Notes: a model not told the origin generated them from the letters alone. Shown: positions 35,336-48,670, counted from the first letter of the stretch. The stretch: DNA of 64,000 nt from Dendrocalamus latiflorus (GCA_017311315.1 CM029654.1:25317879-25381878); one strand, 5' to 3'. Program-made: numbers and translations.

Positions 35336-38300
35336 CTAGGGGGAGAGGTGAATAGGTAGTCTTAAAAATTATTTTCTAATTAGTTCTAATTCTATTTGGC
35401 TAAAACTAAGTTTATAGTGCGGAAGTTTAATTCAATTTGGTTTAGCATAAATAACGTCTAAATCAATTATTTTCACCTAAGTGCGCCAATAATCTAAGGC
35501 TATGCCAAGGTTTGCAATCCTAGGGAGACAAGCAATCAATTTAATTCTATGAATGTAAATTGAGCACAAGAGAATAAACCACAAAGACACAATTCCTTTT
35601 ATCGTGGTGTTTAGAGACTTATTGGTCTCCCCTAGTCCACATTGAGGTAAGCCCAAATGAATTGGATTGGCTCCACAAATTAAGCTAATCATCTCAAATT
35701 CACTAGCGGTAGCTCTTTCCTGCTGCGAGTAGGTGAGCTCCAACCTTCACACATCGCCGGGTCATTTCACAACCATATTTGAGAAGATCACCGTGCACGA
35801 CACCTTTAACGCCGTCTAGGAGTCGGTAACCTCCAAGAGTAAGAAGCCTTCAACCAAGTTGATTTGACCACGTCGGCTCGACCACATTGATCTTCAACCA
35901 CATAGGTCTTCAACCACCAATGAACGTGGTAGTTCTATGATTACAACGCCGGTAGTTCTGTCTAGCGGTAGTACCGTGTCACAACACTGCGATAGTTCTT
36001 ATTGTCCTGATAAGTGCATATAGTTCAACATATTTTGTAAAAACATATTTGCAAACTACAGTATTATGCACACAAGGATCAAACATTATTTTCAACAAGT
36101 TGCAAAACACATTTACATACTTTTGGAATCATGACATAAGGATTAAATATGAGCTTCAACCATTTACAAAAACACATTTGCAAACATAAACCTCATACCA
36201 CTAGGAGTAGGAAATATGGACTTCAAACACTTTTAAAATACATTCACAATGTAGAGTTCCGTGTTACAAGAATTCAACACATGAGCCATAACTATTTGCA
36301 AAACACATTCGCAAATATAACCATTATGCTACGGAGAGCTAGAGCAAGTGAGGTTGAGCTATCAACACATGATGAGACTTAAGTTACTAGACATGACTCC
36401 TCTTAATAGTACGACAACCTATACTAGCAATCCAGTCTTTCAACCAAACACCAAGACCGGTAAAAGATTAGGAACACATTCTTAACCATAGCTAGCCATA
36501 CCTTTGCCTTGAGTCATTGTCTTGATATACACCAACCCATGATGCATCCTTCACTTGAACTCCATCAACACATGATTTGACTTCTCTTAACTTGATGATC
36601 AACTCATGATCAACTCCTTTTGGACATAATCAACTTATGATGCATCCTCTTCTTGATGACCTTTAACACATAAAGCTGTTTTCTATCTCGCATCTTGACT
36701 TGATGATCTTCAACACATGAAGTCATCCTAAGATATATATCCTCATTTGTGGAACCTAACCTCTTTATCCAACTCATGTAAAATGTTAGTCCACAACTCA
36801 ACTACCATTAATTATCAAAACTTCACCATTAACTCATAATGGAGAGACTAGATTCAACGATCTTCTCTTTTTGGTAATTTATGACAATCTCAACAAGTAA
36901 TGAGATAAAATATTTATTTACATGTATACAACATATACACAACGCTTGTATACTCCAGGATAAGCTTTCAACGCAAAGCTTACTCATCCGGTTGCCATGA
37001 ATCATCCAACCATTAACACATAATGGAAGAACAAGATAACAGCTAGATTATGAGTATATACTACACAAGCTATATATATTTAAGGGATATGTTTCAAAAT
37101 AAAGATCCTAAATATGTGGAAAAGAGAACATGGTTCAATACTAATGAAACCACAAAACATAGAGTGAACTCGCTCTAAATGTGCGCATACAAGAATTAGA
37201 CTATCTGGTGAAGTTTAATCTATATTTTGGATCCGAGAAATGCAATAAGATATAAGAATGTGATATTGAATGCAAAGCTCTAATGATTTTTACCTTTTCA
37301 TCTAAATGAGACTAAGCAATATTATAATCAATAAACAATTTTGTCTCACAATTAGATTTGTCATTATCACCAAAACCAATTTAATGGAGGTTAAACTTAC
37401 AATCTCCCCCTTATTGGTAATGAATGACAAATTCATTTGCAATGATAGCATTTGGATGAACATTGAGATATGATAGGAAATTCAACTAAGATAAAAGCAT
37501 AAGCCCAAATAATTTTCCCTTTTGATAATTTTAACAACGCTCTTTTCCCTTAGGCATTTTGTAATTCTCCCCCCTTTTGGGCATTTTTTTACTATTCTCC
37601 CTTTTTGGCATTTTGCACTATATAACATAATACTCTCCCTTTTATCATTGTATTATTTTATCGATGCTATTATGCATAATCCTTCCCCTTTTGGCATTGA
37701 TCACCAAAAAGCATACTCAAGATTAAAAGTAAGGAAGAGGCCTAAGCCCAAAAATGGAGTCTTGAAACTTACTTGACAATTAATCCATTTAAATTTTGGT
37801 CATAATGAATATGAAACAAATACATATGACCAATTTGATGTAATTAAAGGAAATGATATTTGAAACGCGTTTAAATAATCTTACTCTTGAAACCTCCTTG
37901 AAGGCTTTTGGAGTTCTCCCCCTTGTTGGCATTTGAAGCACACTCCAACTTGAAATTTCAAAATTTCAAAATTTGACATTCTAATTGAGCTTCAAGAGCT
38001 AGTTAAAAAACCGACTTACAAAAGTCTAATAAATTTGATAAAATTTATCAATATAGAAACAATAGAGAATCAAAAGTCATTATTATGCCTTTCTCAGTTT
38101 ATGAGCACACTTAGGAATACAAAAATTACAAAACTGCTCAAAACCATGTAAAATATTGAATTTTCAGCATTTCAGCAAAGTGAGAAAAGGACATAACTTT
38201 TCAAATTAGTGTGAAACAAATGAGAATGAAACACATTCATTCACAAGATCCAGAAAACATTTTAGGTAAATAGGTAAAATAGTTGTCCCAATATTAATAC

Positions 38301-39600
38301 TTTACCCCTTTGATTTAGTAAACCCAAAATACTATATAGTTTTCCACAAACAAAAACTTTCCCTTACACAAAGGTTCCGCTTGGTATTTATCTTCTCCTT
38401 TGACACAAAGGATTCTCCTCTTCTTATTTGGCTTCTATTTTCGTATATCTTGTTTTTTTGTTTAAGCATTCTCTCCGTATGTCATCTAGCACCAAGAATC
38501 AAGGATACCATTTGTAAACCTTTTGTCCATAATCGGTACCACTTGTAAGCCTTTTGTCCATACCAGGTGCTTTGTAATCTTTTGTGGTTCTTTTATCTTT
38601 TTCATGAAAATCATACATCACTTTGATATTTATGTCACTTATGATAACATTAGATATCACTTGTAAAAAAATATTACTTGTAATCATAAATGATACCAAG
38701 TATAATTAATTCCAATTGTAGAGACTTGATACCACTCATAATCTTAGATGATATCAAGTATGATTAAATCCTTTTGTAAAGACTTGATACCACTTTGAGA
38801 GCATACATGACACCTAGTGTGATAAATTCTATTTGTAAAACTTGATGCCACTTGTATGGTTAACTTGTATCCTACTTCACCTTTCATGATTTCCACTTGA
38901 TACTACTTGTAGGAGGATACCAAATAAAATACCACTTGAGAGAAGAGGATGATACCATTTAGGAGAGATGTACCACTTGTAAGAATGGATACCACTTGAA
39001 AAGAGAAAAGATGATATCACTTGTAAAGACGAGGATAAAACTCATGCTGAGGTCAAGATGATTAAAAGTCTACCACTCTTAGAGAGAATACCATTTTATG
39101 ATAAAAGCATCACAAAAAAAAATCAAAATGGCATATGAAGTCAAGAGATTACTTGAGGGTAGCTAGTAAGGGTAAATGGATCAACATGACTTTGAGGAGC
39201 AAAGGGAATGGCTGATGAAATTGGAAACAATAGATTTTGAAACAAAATAACCATTTTCAGAAAAAATCGGTAGTACCATAGAAGAAAGGGCGGTCATACC
39301 GTTTATCGGTAGTACCGCTTGAAGACTTGCAGTAGCACCACTCCGCAATTGAAGGCATGCAAAGATTGGAATTCAGAGGAGAGGATAGATATAACATTGC
39401 AACTTGCTCCAAAGTTTTTCACAAAGAAATATAAAACACTTGTGGAGCATTTCCAACTATATGCAAAGATTAATTTTTTTTTTGAATATAGATTTTAACA
39501 AATTAATCTTTCAATTTTTAAAAACAAACTCATTTTCAATAAAATCTTCAAGATTGCAAGAATGAGTATTAGAGAGTATATTGAGCATCCAATTTCAAGT
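35336..39600 (-). mobile_element. SIRE/Maximus-like Ty1/copia non-coding remnant
   Basis: AT-rich, non-coding block beginning with a 'gactagggggagaggtgaatagg' phrase often found in LTRs of large grass copia elements, with 'tctcccccttattgg' and 'ctccctttttggcatt' stretches (37,400-37,640) and 'ggtagtaccg..' phrases near 39,260-39,330. Within 38,490-39,080 the word 'taccactt' with 'gtaa' recurs many times. It lies downstream of the gag fragment at 39.7-40.8 kb on the same element. pol seems to be deleted; I see no reverse transcriptase here. Boundaries are uncertain. Confidence 0.45.
38490..39080. repeat. Diffuse short repeats around 'taccacttgtaa'
   Basis: Variants of 'ataccacttgtaa' or 'ataccactt' occur more than a dozen times at irregular spacing of about 25-60 bp, separated by AT-rich spacers. 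It looks like a decayed, slipped tandem array within the copia remnant. Confidence 0.6.
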
Positions 39601-39699
39601 ATGAGTAGTAAATACCCTTTTGAGTGAAAGTATGTCAATAATTTTGGCTAAAATGGCAAAACTTACTTAAGTGCTAGATTATGACCACTTAGGTCAACT

Positions 39700-40840
39700 T
39701 AGAATTTTGGACGAGTTTCAAATCCAAATAACTTTTATTTGGTTGGTATTTTGGAAAACTTTTGGATACCTTGTTGAGGCACATTGTTATCTACCTTGTT
39801 TTGGAAGACTTCATCTTGTTATCTACCTTGTTGAGGCACATTGAGGCGAAATGACCCTTCTTGTTGCACCAATGCATTTGACATTGTTGAATTATTTTCT
39901 AAATTGCTTTGGGACGCTCTCCAACTTTTTCTTGGAGGTGAAACCGATATCTATCTTGTCATTTAACTTTCTTTGACTTCCCAATATTTTGTCAAAAGAG
40001 TCCTTTCCTTTGTAGCTTTTCTCCAAGTTATTTCTCAATCTTGTGACTTGGTCCTTGAGCTCTTTGTTTTTCTCTACAAGATTAGTCTCAATAAGTATAG
40101 AGAAAGTAGAAGCATCTAATTTAGAGCAACAAGGTATATCAATTATATCATCACAAGAGGTGGATATGCTAAATTTAGATGACATGCAAGAGTTAGGAGC
40201 TACATATGGCATATTATCTAGTAAATTGTATGTAATACCTATATCCACCTTAAGCTAAGAGTATTATTTGAAAAGGAGAATTTCATACCCATCTTTTAGC
40301 ACATTATAATTATTGTAGGGGTTGCCCCTACCTAAGCACAGCCAGCCTGTTAAAGGATTGTAAAGCCCAGAATGGGACATGTATAATGGCGTAAATGCCC
40401 TTGAGAGGGATACTTGGGTGTAAGGACACAATTGTAAAACACTCCCCATGTGAATATATATATAGCCATCCAGGCCGTGGGGAAACCCCCAAGCATTGCT
40501 CACCTAACATCTCCACTACCATACTACCATCTCTATGTTTGGTCTGTAACCACAACAATAATCATTTTGAAGAGAGTCATGCTTTTTCTTCAAAATCTTA
40601 TACTTGGCCTTCTCATTTTTAAGATATTCATTTAATTTTCTACTGTACCCATCAACTCATCATATGTAGGCTCATCATCATTAATTACCTTTTTGTTACC
40701 TTTAGCCATGAAGCAACGAGTTGATGTGGAGGGAATTATGGATTCTTCTTCGCTGAACCCATTTTGGGATTGCTCTTGCGCTGCCTTGCTTTCCATCGCT
40801 GTTGGCGAGCCTCACCGCCACTTGGCTGGGAGGCGCACTG
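39700..40840 (-). pseudogene. SIRE/Maximus-type gag fragment, split by a solo LTR
   Basis: From right to left, 'CFMAKGNKKVINDDEPTYDE' lies at ~40,708-40,640. Then, after a solo LTR (40,311-40,557), 'FSISTSCDDIIDIPCCSKLD', 'VEKNKELKDQVTRLRNNLEK', 'SYKGKDSFDKILGSQRKLND' and 'KIDIGFTSKKK' follow (40,200-39,895). This matches the gag of SIRE/Maximus copia elements, including the coiled segment and the region before the zinc knuckle. The knuckle area near 39,850 is damaged, and protease-like 'IKVIWI' remains are followed by stops. The gag is not functional, and its own LTRs were not delimited. Confidence 0.7.
40306..40562 (+). mobile_element. Solo LTR of the Tat family with perfect 5-bp duplication
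   Basis: 40,311-40,557 starts TATTGTAGGGGT and ends CCACAACA. It is the reverse complement of the LTRs at 20.2 and 30.9 kb (shared phrases aaacactccccatgtg, ggtctgtaaccacaac, agcccagaatgggac). It is flanked by ATAAT (40,306-40,310) and ATAAT (40,558-40,562). It has only about five TA units where the full element has 40-57. It arose when the two LTRs of an inserted element recombined. It lies inside the SIRE-type gag, so it is younger than that element. Confidence 0.93.
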
Positions 40841-40849
40841 TTCTCGCGT

Positions 40850-43140
40850 ACTTAGTTTTAAGTTTTATCATTAGTAATTAATGATTATGCTTAGTATTTG
40901 TTAATGAGCCACTGACCAGTGGGCCCCTATACCAGTTTAATTCCCTTATTAGGCTAACATGCGGTCCCCATCTTTGTTAAAAATCTTTTAAAACCCTAAT
41001 TGAAAACCTGGGCCACTGACATGTGGGCCCGAAACATTATTTGCACAGTGCTGAGGCCCCACATGTTAGCCTCTGGCCATTTCCTAAAACAAAAATGATT
41101 TTCTTTAATTAAATAACCTGTAGGCCCCATATGTTATACACTGAACCTTTAAGATTTAAAAATATTACAAAAATAAATTAAAGTGATGGGATCCACATGT
41201 CAGCGAGAGAACTCTCACATCTGTTTATTTTTGGATTTTTCTTGAAAATAAACTTTGAAGAGCTCGTTTTCCCTCATCGTAGCTCCAATTTAGTGAAACT
41301 TATTTCTAAAATTTTCTAAATTCAAGCTTTTTCTATTGGTTCTAGTTTTATTCAATTTAGAGTTCATTTAAATTTTGTTTGGGTATTTATTTTGTCTCTT
41401 TGCTTATCAATAGCGTTTCGGCGTTTCCCTCTGAGTAGAGTTTGAAGGCACATCCAAACCTCAAGTCAACACCCCTCAAGAGCAGCAAGACCCCCTGACC
41501 TGTGACCCAGGCAAGTGAAAATTTTGATCATTTTGATCCTATATTTCATGCAAATTATGTTAGTCAAATTAAATGGTTTATTTCATGTACAAATCTATGT
41601 TACTTGTAAGGTAGCTATCACCCATTTGTCGATTTAGTAACATATCTACGCCATCCTTGAAATTTGAAAATCCATGAACCTTGTCACTTTAGATAATATT
41701 ATTAACTGGAGTAGCTATGAGTCTTAAATAAATACCGTGCTAGTCTTGTCAAGTCCAGGGTACTAGTTTGCCCTGAACATCATCCTTTAAACATAAACTC
41801 TTGATTTGGGATAGTCATGGGATGTAGATGACCGATAGTTTAAGACAATTTGTTTTATTCTTCTCAAAACCCTAAAAACCTGCTATACTTGTTTGGACGG
41901 ATGGTAAAAGAGGTTGTTGCTGATGTCTCATGAGAAATTATGGTTTGTGGTATGAACCGCCTAGAAAAATTGTGGTTTTCTGTAGGTTTGGCTGAATAAT
42001 TTACTAGACCTCAGAGTCTATCCATAGGTAGGGGAGTGAAGTTGTGCATGAGCAGACCACAAATCTGGCATGAATGGGACACCATATAAAGGTGATGTGT
42101 ACCCATTTCATCGACCTGCGGAAAGCCGTGGTCTAGTTGTGCTCAGTGTTAGGGTATAACTTCCCACACTAACTTATAGGGGCTAACTCCGGTGGTTCTA
42201 TATAAGGGTGGACTGGCAATGGAGCGAGGTATTGTAAAGGCCTTGCGACAATCTCTCGCTCTGCGTGACCAAGGAATTGCGTAGGCCTGTCGGGTTGATT
42301 GTCTCTTGTAGGTAAAGATGTACAATCTCTGTAGAGTATAAACTGTTTGAACAGCTGTGCCAACAGTTAAGGGCGGGCATGGGAATAACTTCCAAACCTT
42401 TAGGGGTGGGATAAAAACTGCTGGAGGGAAGCACTCCAACTTTGGCTTTTCCTGGAGGGAAGTACTCCAGCGTCGTTAATAAGATATATGTAACCTAATG
42501 ATAAAAAACTAGCATAGGTAGATGGGACAATGTAGTAGGTGGATGGAAGCTACACCGCTATAATTATTGAAAAATTTCAATCTCTTTAAAGCATAAATTA
42601 TTAAAATGCTAGGGTCTTAGGAATTTTAACTAATAATAATTGCAAATGTTACTTTACGCAAATAAAATGAATCTGAGCCACCCTTGTTTAAGCCTTGAAT
42701 CTATATGTATAAATGCATTCTGTATGTTGGCTCACAGAGCACGGTTATGTGTGCTCACCCTCACTCTCAACCCCCTTTAGAGTAGGAGAACTAAGACTAG
42801 TATGTGTTCTATGAGGATCAAGGCCACGAGGAAGGAGAAGATGGTGGCAACTAGTTTTAGAATTTAGTAGTCTAGCCTCATCACAGACTAGCTGACTATG
42901 CTAATTTTTGAGTAGATCCAATATTAATTAGACCTTAGCTAATATTGGTTCCACTTGAATTTTTCAGTCGCTGTCTATGGAGAAATGAGCTCTCTCCTTG
43001 CTGCTTCCGTTGTTTTTATTAAGCTTTTGTAATGTAAACATTTGATCTGACAATCCTTTATGTAAATTTATCCTGATGTGGATTATTTGAACTCTAATGT
43101 TGTAATATTAATGAACGGTGTGGTCTGTATCATGTATAAG
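40850..43140 (+). mobile_element. Probable LTR-type retroelement sequence
   Basis: Repeated phrases about 'actgaca/cc.gtgggccc' and 'ccccacatgttagcc' (40,910-41,150), a phrase 'ctcaccctcactctcaacccccttt' (42,757) and a long untranslated AT-rich tail resemble long LTRs of grass gypsy elements. Short frames around 42,150-42,440 do not resemble a protein. Neither end nor a target duplication could be fixed, so the extent is a guess. Confidence 0.35.
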
Positions 43141-43485
43141 ATAATTCAGTTATATATCTATAGATACTATCTATTTATCCAAAGAATAGTACCGTAAAAT
43201 CGTAGAAAATTCTGGAGTACTAAATCTGTGTCCGATAGAATAGAAGCCCACCTCCCATTTCCTCGCCGTCCGTACAAGCCCACCGCCCATTTCCACGCCA
43301 TCCATCCTACGGATAGAGCCGTCGCGACAGCCATAGATATCATCGTCATGATCCCATCATCATCGCCTTCGCCTTTGTAGTTGTAGCACGACCTCACCCC
43401 GCGTTTCTTGGCCCAGCAGTTCTAGGATTGGATTGGACTGGATCCCCTCCTCGCGCGTTTCTTGGATTTCTTGCCAAGGAGAGAG
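43141..43485 (+). promoter_or_regulatory. Promoter and leader of the ACT-domain gene
   Basis: GC content rises towards the start; 'gttatatatctatag' near 43,150 could be a TATA box, but it is about 330 bp from the ATG. A pair of similar phrases 'gcccacc.cccatttcc.cgcc' lies at 43,247 and 43,279. The ATG at 43,486 is the first in a frame that continues into the conserved protein. Confidence 0.4.
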
Positions 43486-46400
43486 ATGGCCGAAATGGCC
43501 GTGACCGTCGCCGCCGGGACCCTCCGGTCCTGCTCCGGCGTGTCGCTGGCGGCGTCCTGGAACCGCCGGCTTGCCGGGCGGCGGCCTCTTGCTCCGGCGG
43601 CGCCCGCTAAGCTGAGGTGAGGAGATTGGCCAAGGTTTTCTCTTCTTGGCGCATTAGATTCTGAGCCTTTCTTTAGCGTTTCGTTGCGTTTGGATGGTAA
43701 GATGCTGTGCTTGGACCGAAGATTCACGGCTCCAGCTTTGAAGGTTTGAACTCTTTTAGAATTTAGAACCGGGTGCCTTTTGGAATACATACTGCAGAAT
43801 ATAGTTTTGTTCAGTGGGAGTATAGTATTTAGTTTCATTCATGGGCTATCTAGGATGCTAATTTGCATTATGTTGTAAGGCTTTTGTGAAATCCTGTTTG
43901 CTCTGGATGATAGTTAAGTGGTGGTACCAATTGGTTAGTGTGCTCAGGAGACTGATACTTGTTCTTGCCTTATGATCTGTTTGGTATATAGATTGACAGA
44001 TGTTTGGTCTTCAATTCCTTGATTGGAAGGGGATAATAAGTTCTATAGCCATAATGTGGTCTTTGGATGTCTACTAAGTGATGCCTGCACAATTTCTCCT
44101 GTGAAACGAAGTGAAGAAATGTCATCAGCTGTTTGATCCTTCCCGGGCTGAAACGGGGCAGTGGATTTTGTTTGCTTGTGGTTTCTTTTTACAAGAAGCC
44201 AGTGAAATGTTTTGTTACAACCGGTTTAGCTAAGATATTGATGGTTAGTGTAGCCAACGGAAGTGTTTTGGTGGGCAGGGGTTGGATTATATTTTACTGA
44301 TGTGTCAGTTAGGTTGGAATTTGTTTCCTTTCTTCTTAGATTTTTGTACTTCTGGGTTATAGTCTCCTGTGCTGATAGAGTGTAGGGGGTAAAGCATATT
44401 CTTTGCCTTGCGGTATACTGGTATTGCAAAAATTGGCTCATTCGAGTTGCTACATAGTAATACGTTTAAGCTTTTATTTGTCCTTTATTTTATTCTATTC
44501 TATTATGCGATAAATATTTTTTCCACTATTCTATAAAGCTCCAGAAGTCGCTTCCATGATTTTGCTTGATACTTTGTTTCCTGACAAGACGGTTTTAAGT
44601 CTTTTCATAATGCATAATTGCATATTTAGAACACTTACTCTAAGTCTACCCACTGGTCCTTAAACTTAACCGATATGCACTTTTTTTTTTGCAAATTCTG
44701 TTAGTCCCATGGAGTAATTTAAAGATTATATGGTCTATTTAGTTCATTCATGAAGCTCGGGAGAAATTCTGTGATTTCTTTTAATCACTGGGGAGTACTG
44801 ATTAGTGGCCTTTTCACTACAGTATTTTATATGAGAAGTAAAGTTATCGTAATGAAAAACTGTATTAAGGGGACACTTGCTGTAGCCTGTGGACAAGCTT
44901 AAAGGGTTGTTCTATACTTGCTTTTCTGCTAGTCAATTTATTTTCTTTCTTCCACTGATTAGACAAGTTCAACTGCTACGAATGTACTTTTGGATGGATG
45001 TTCAGTTCAGTCGTCTATTTCCCGCACAACTCATCGATGTTAATATTATGGAACCTATGGTCATCTGTTATTTTATCTTGCTAAGTCATAATCTTTCTAT
45101 TTTAGAACTCCAATATTTGTTTATCTTTTGTGTAGTATTTACATCCTAATTTTTTTCAATGTGTAGATTGTCCTCTCCAGCTGTGAGGGTTCCAAGAGCT
45201 GCTTCCCCTGCGGCTGTTGAGGTAGATAGCATAGCTTACCGCAAAACATTGGATGAAGTTCCATGTTCAACTGCATATACTTTGGTTAGCAGGAGGGGGG
45301 CTCTAGCAACACTGACACAGTTCCTACCCCGAAAGTTATAATAGATCAAGACTCTGATCTGGATGCAACTATTGTGGAAGTAACCTTGGGTGACCGTCTT
45401 GGTGATCTTCTTGATACTGTATGTTGTTCACGTTAACTTCTCAGTATAGTTTTACTATTCAGTAGGCGATCTCATTATCATTTCTACCATCTTAGATTTC
45501 TGAGAAACATGCTGATTATTTTATGCTTTGTTCAATGTGAAGATGAATGCCCTGAAGAACTTAGGGCTAAATGTTGTGAAAGCTAGTGTCTCCCTTGATT
45601 CTTCTGGCAAGCATAACAAGTTTGCTATAACAAAATCGTAAGTGAATCTTCCTTTCTATGCTATTTCAGATATGTAAAGCTTGGTATGAGGAATCTCTCA
45701 TATAAATTTGATCTCCTGCTTACAACAGAATGTGACATCTTTCTTCATTGTACTTTTCTGCATCTATCAGTTCTTGTCTAGAATGAGTGACAGGAATACT
45801 CTACAGGTCCACTGGCCGCAAAATTGATGACCCTGAGTTGTTAGAAGCTGTACGATTGACGATTATTAACAACATGATCCAGTATCACCCTGTAATTGCC
45901 TTCAACTTCTTCTTTCTGATCTGTGTTAATATGAACAAAAATTATTAATGACTGCTTTCTTGTCATTTATTTGACACCAGGAAGCTAGCAGTCAATTGGC
46001 ATTGGGTGCAACTTTTGGGCCAGAGCCCCCTACGGAAGAGGTACTTGCTTAAATTCACTTGTAAATCAAAGACTACTGCATCTTTTATCTCACATAATCT
46101 CGAAGAAATGAAAACATTTCAATCTCTATGGAGGTCCCCAAAACCATCTTAATTATCTTGGGAGGAAGAAAGGGCATATGAAGGTGTGCTAGGAATGTCT
46201 TACTTGGCTGTAGATTATATATACCTGTTTGATTGCTGATTCTAACCACATACAAAGTTCTTATGCTAAACATGGACTTGACATCACCTTGTAGAAAGAT
46301 AGATTCATATGTTTTCAGTAGGAAAGCCTTGTATGAACTCTGCATACTACCATAGCCATGCAATTGCAGTCTGATGTAGCATCAGAGTTATGTCTTTCTT

Positions 46401-47418
46401 AATGTGTGCTTGAGACTTGTAAACCTTTTCTGCACATAAATATTTTTTGCTCGTAAATTGCCAGGTTGATGTGGACATAGCAACCCACATAGATGTCTAT
46501 GACGATGGTCCTGATAGAAGGTATAACATCGTTCTTGCGTTGTGCCTGATTCCTCATAATGTAAGGAAAATCACTACTTTATATCTGCGTCGGAATAAAG
46601 GATTTGTTATTGGACTAGAAGCAAGATAAGAACATGTGTTTTTGTGGTTAAGGCTTGTGCCCTAAAGAAGATATCTGATCTGGGATTTAGCTGCCATTGA
46701 TGTATTTGTTATCTGGAATGACTATGACCAGAATTTTGTATAAATATTTTGAATAACAAAATATGTTGCCTACAATGCATTTATTACAGTTATGTTGCAC
46801 TTTGCTTGCTTGGCCCCCTGCAGTAAGGTCATTGGGATGCTGGATTATTTCTAACTGCCTACCTGTGAGATCACTTTGATTTGATCACTTATATTGTTCC
46901 ATTCCAGCTTACTTGTGGTGGAAACAGCTGACCGTCCAGGGTTATTGGTTGATCTTGTTAAGATCATCTCGGACATCAACATTACTGTCAAATCTGGAGA
47001 GTTTGACACTGAGGTGATACTATGTCTGGAAGTCTTATTTTATACCAGGAACCGTTCCTTTCCTGACATTCTGTATCTTGTAGGGGCTACTGGCTAAAGC
47101 AAAATTCCATGTCAGTTATAGGGGTAAATCACTGATCAAGGCTTTGCAACAGGTAAAGCTCATCATACCTGCATTTTCTTTTGGGCAGTGCTATAGCGTT
47201 CTCATCAAACCAGGAATATTGAAGGAGTCCAGCCTTTGTTCTTCCCAAAGGAAAAACCTAAATATTTACCGTTGTAATTAGGGTCAAATGAGTTTTATTG
47301 CACAGTCGCAGTTTGGTGTTTTGTGCCCTTGTTCTGATATAGCTTGTTTCTGCAGGTTCTTGCTAATAGCTTGCGCTATTTCTTGAGGAGGCCAACAACA
47401 GAGGAGGCCAGTTTCTAG
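43486..47418 (+). CDS. Plastid ACT-domain protein (ACR11/DS12 type)
   Basis: Exons: 43486-43616, 45167-45418 (with a likely 71-nt intron 45222-45292), 45543-45637, 45807-45891, 45981-46040, 46465-46520, 46908-47013, 47084-47152, 47356-47418. The first ~45 residues (SCSGVSLAASWNRRLAGRRP) are Ser/Arg/Ala-rich like a chloroplast transit peptide. Then IIDQDSDLDATIVEVTLGDR opens ACT domain 1 ('ALKNLGLNVVKASVSLDSSG', 'GRKIDDPELLEAVRLTIINN'). After 'VDVDIATHIDVYDDGPDR' comes ACT domain 2 ('LLVVETADRPGLLVDLVKII', 'SGEFDTEGLLAKAKFHVSYR'), ending SLRYFLRRPTTEEASF. Length is ~281 residues with the 71-nt intron. Tandem-ACT ACR proteins lack an enzyme domain. ACR11 of Arabidopsis is plastidial and linked to Fd-GOGAT/glutamine synthetase regulation; that role is inferred here. 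If the 71-nt intron is not used, the frame breaks in the G6 run at 45,295-45,300. Confidence 0.88.
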
Positions 47419-48670
47419 GCAGATGATTATGAAGGCTCCCACATTCAGATAATTCATGGGATGGGATTCACATGAATTTGACACTATCGCCAAAGTTATT
47501 ATTAAAAAAATGCATAATTCTCAAAAGACGGAGGTATACTTGATCTTGTGGTGCATACGGATTTGAATTTACTGCAGAAGCCTTCCAATTTTCCGTGCTA
47601 GCGTGGTTCTCAAGCATGTAACACATGATGATTTTGCTACCTGGGATGCGTGTTTGATAATAAATAAGAAGGCAAATTGCGGGCCTCATCAACCACTCTT
47701 TCGATGAAATAAAGTACTTCTATTGTTCATTCCGTTGCCAGATTAATAAGGATTAAACATATCAAACGATTAAATATGTGATGAACACATGACAAATTGC
47801 CCACCACCCATTGCAGTGTGATTTGCATATCAATTGAGGTCAAGATCTTAAGGAGTGGGGGCTGATCTCTGATTGTCCTGTTTTTGGCAGACAAGTTAGA
47901 AATCTGTATATTCAGCAAAAAATCGATTTTGACATGAGCCCCTATTGCATGATAACTGAGAATTGAAATCCAATACAGAGTACACAAAAGATTCAGAGTA
48001 ATCTGACAGTGTCTGCTCTCATCCATGTTGGCCTCTAGAACTCTTAGTCTAGGAGTATGCAACATATTAGCCACAGACACAAACGAACCGAGGAAGTATC
48101 ATTGTTCCATGAAGATAAGGCAGTCGTGTTCAGTCATCACGGCTTTTGCTTCTGGCATTGCTACTTCGGAACGTACTGAATTCATGTGGCTCCAGGCCCC
48201 GCCTGTCGTCCTTACATTGGATATTATTTTCTAATTTATACATCTGTACAGTGTTACTGAGCAAATTTCTAGGTAAGTGCTTGCATGGTAGCTTAGTTCT
48301 TTTTGTTTGACTAGTTCACGGTGGATTAGTAGTAGTCTTGAAAAAAAAAACAAATAAAGAGAAGTAGCTTGGATAACAACAATACGGAGCCCAAGATAGG
48401 GCCTTAGGCCAATTCGGCCAACCTCGTTAGGACAAAGGTAGCCGGTAGGCCGTAGCCCACATCTGCAAAAGTGCAAATATTCCTCTGAAGCTAGATGCTC
48501 CCTCCATTATTTTTTTGGACCACGTTTTAGTCTCATGGACATATATTAACAAAAATGCACAGGATTAGTTACCACCATACCCTATTAAAATTTTCTATTT
48601 CTCTAGGCCATCTTTAAGTGTCCAGTGAACAAGAGTTTACCAATTAATGAAGTGGAGGATGTATATGGCT
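47419..48670. other. 3' flank of the ACT-domain gene
   Basis: AATAAA at about 47,708 could serve polyadenylation. On the minus strand a frame from about 48,237 down to 47,727 is open with a single TGA (~48,106), but I recognise no family. Nothing else of note. Confidence 0.4.

Noticed and set aside
45222..45292. Annotating the ACT-domain gene as a pseudogene because of the stop at 45,340
   Set aside because: A 71-nt GT-AG intron removes the problem and all other exons are intact.
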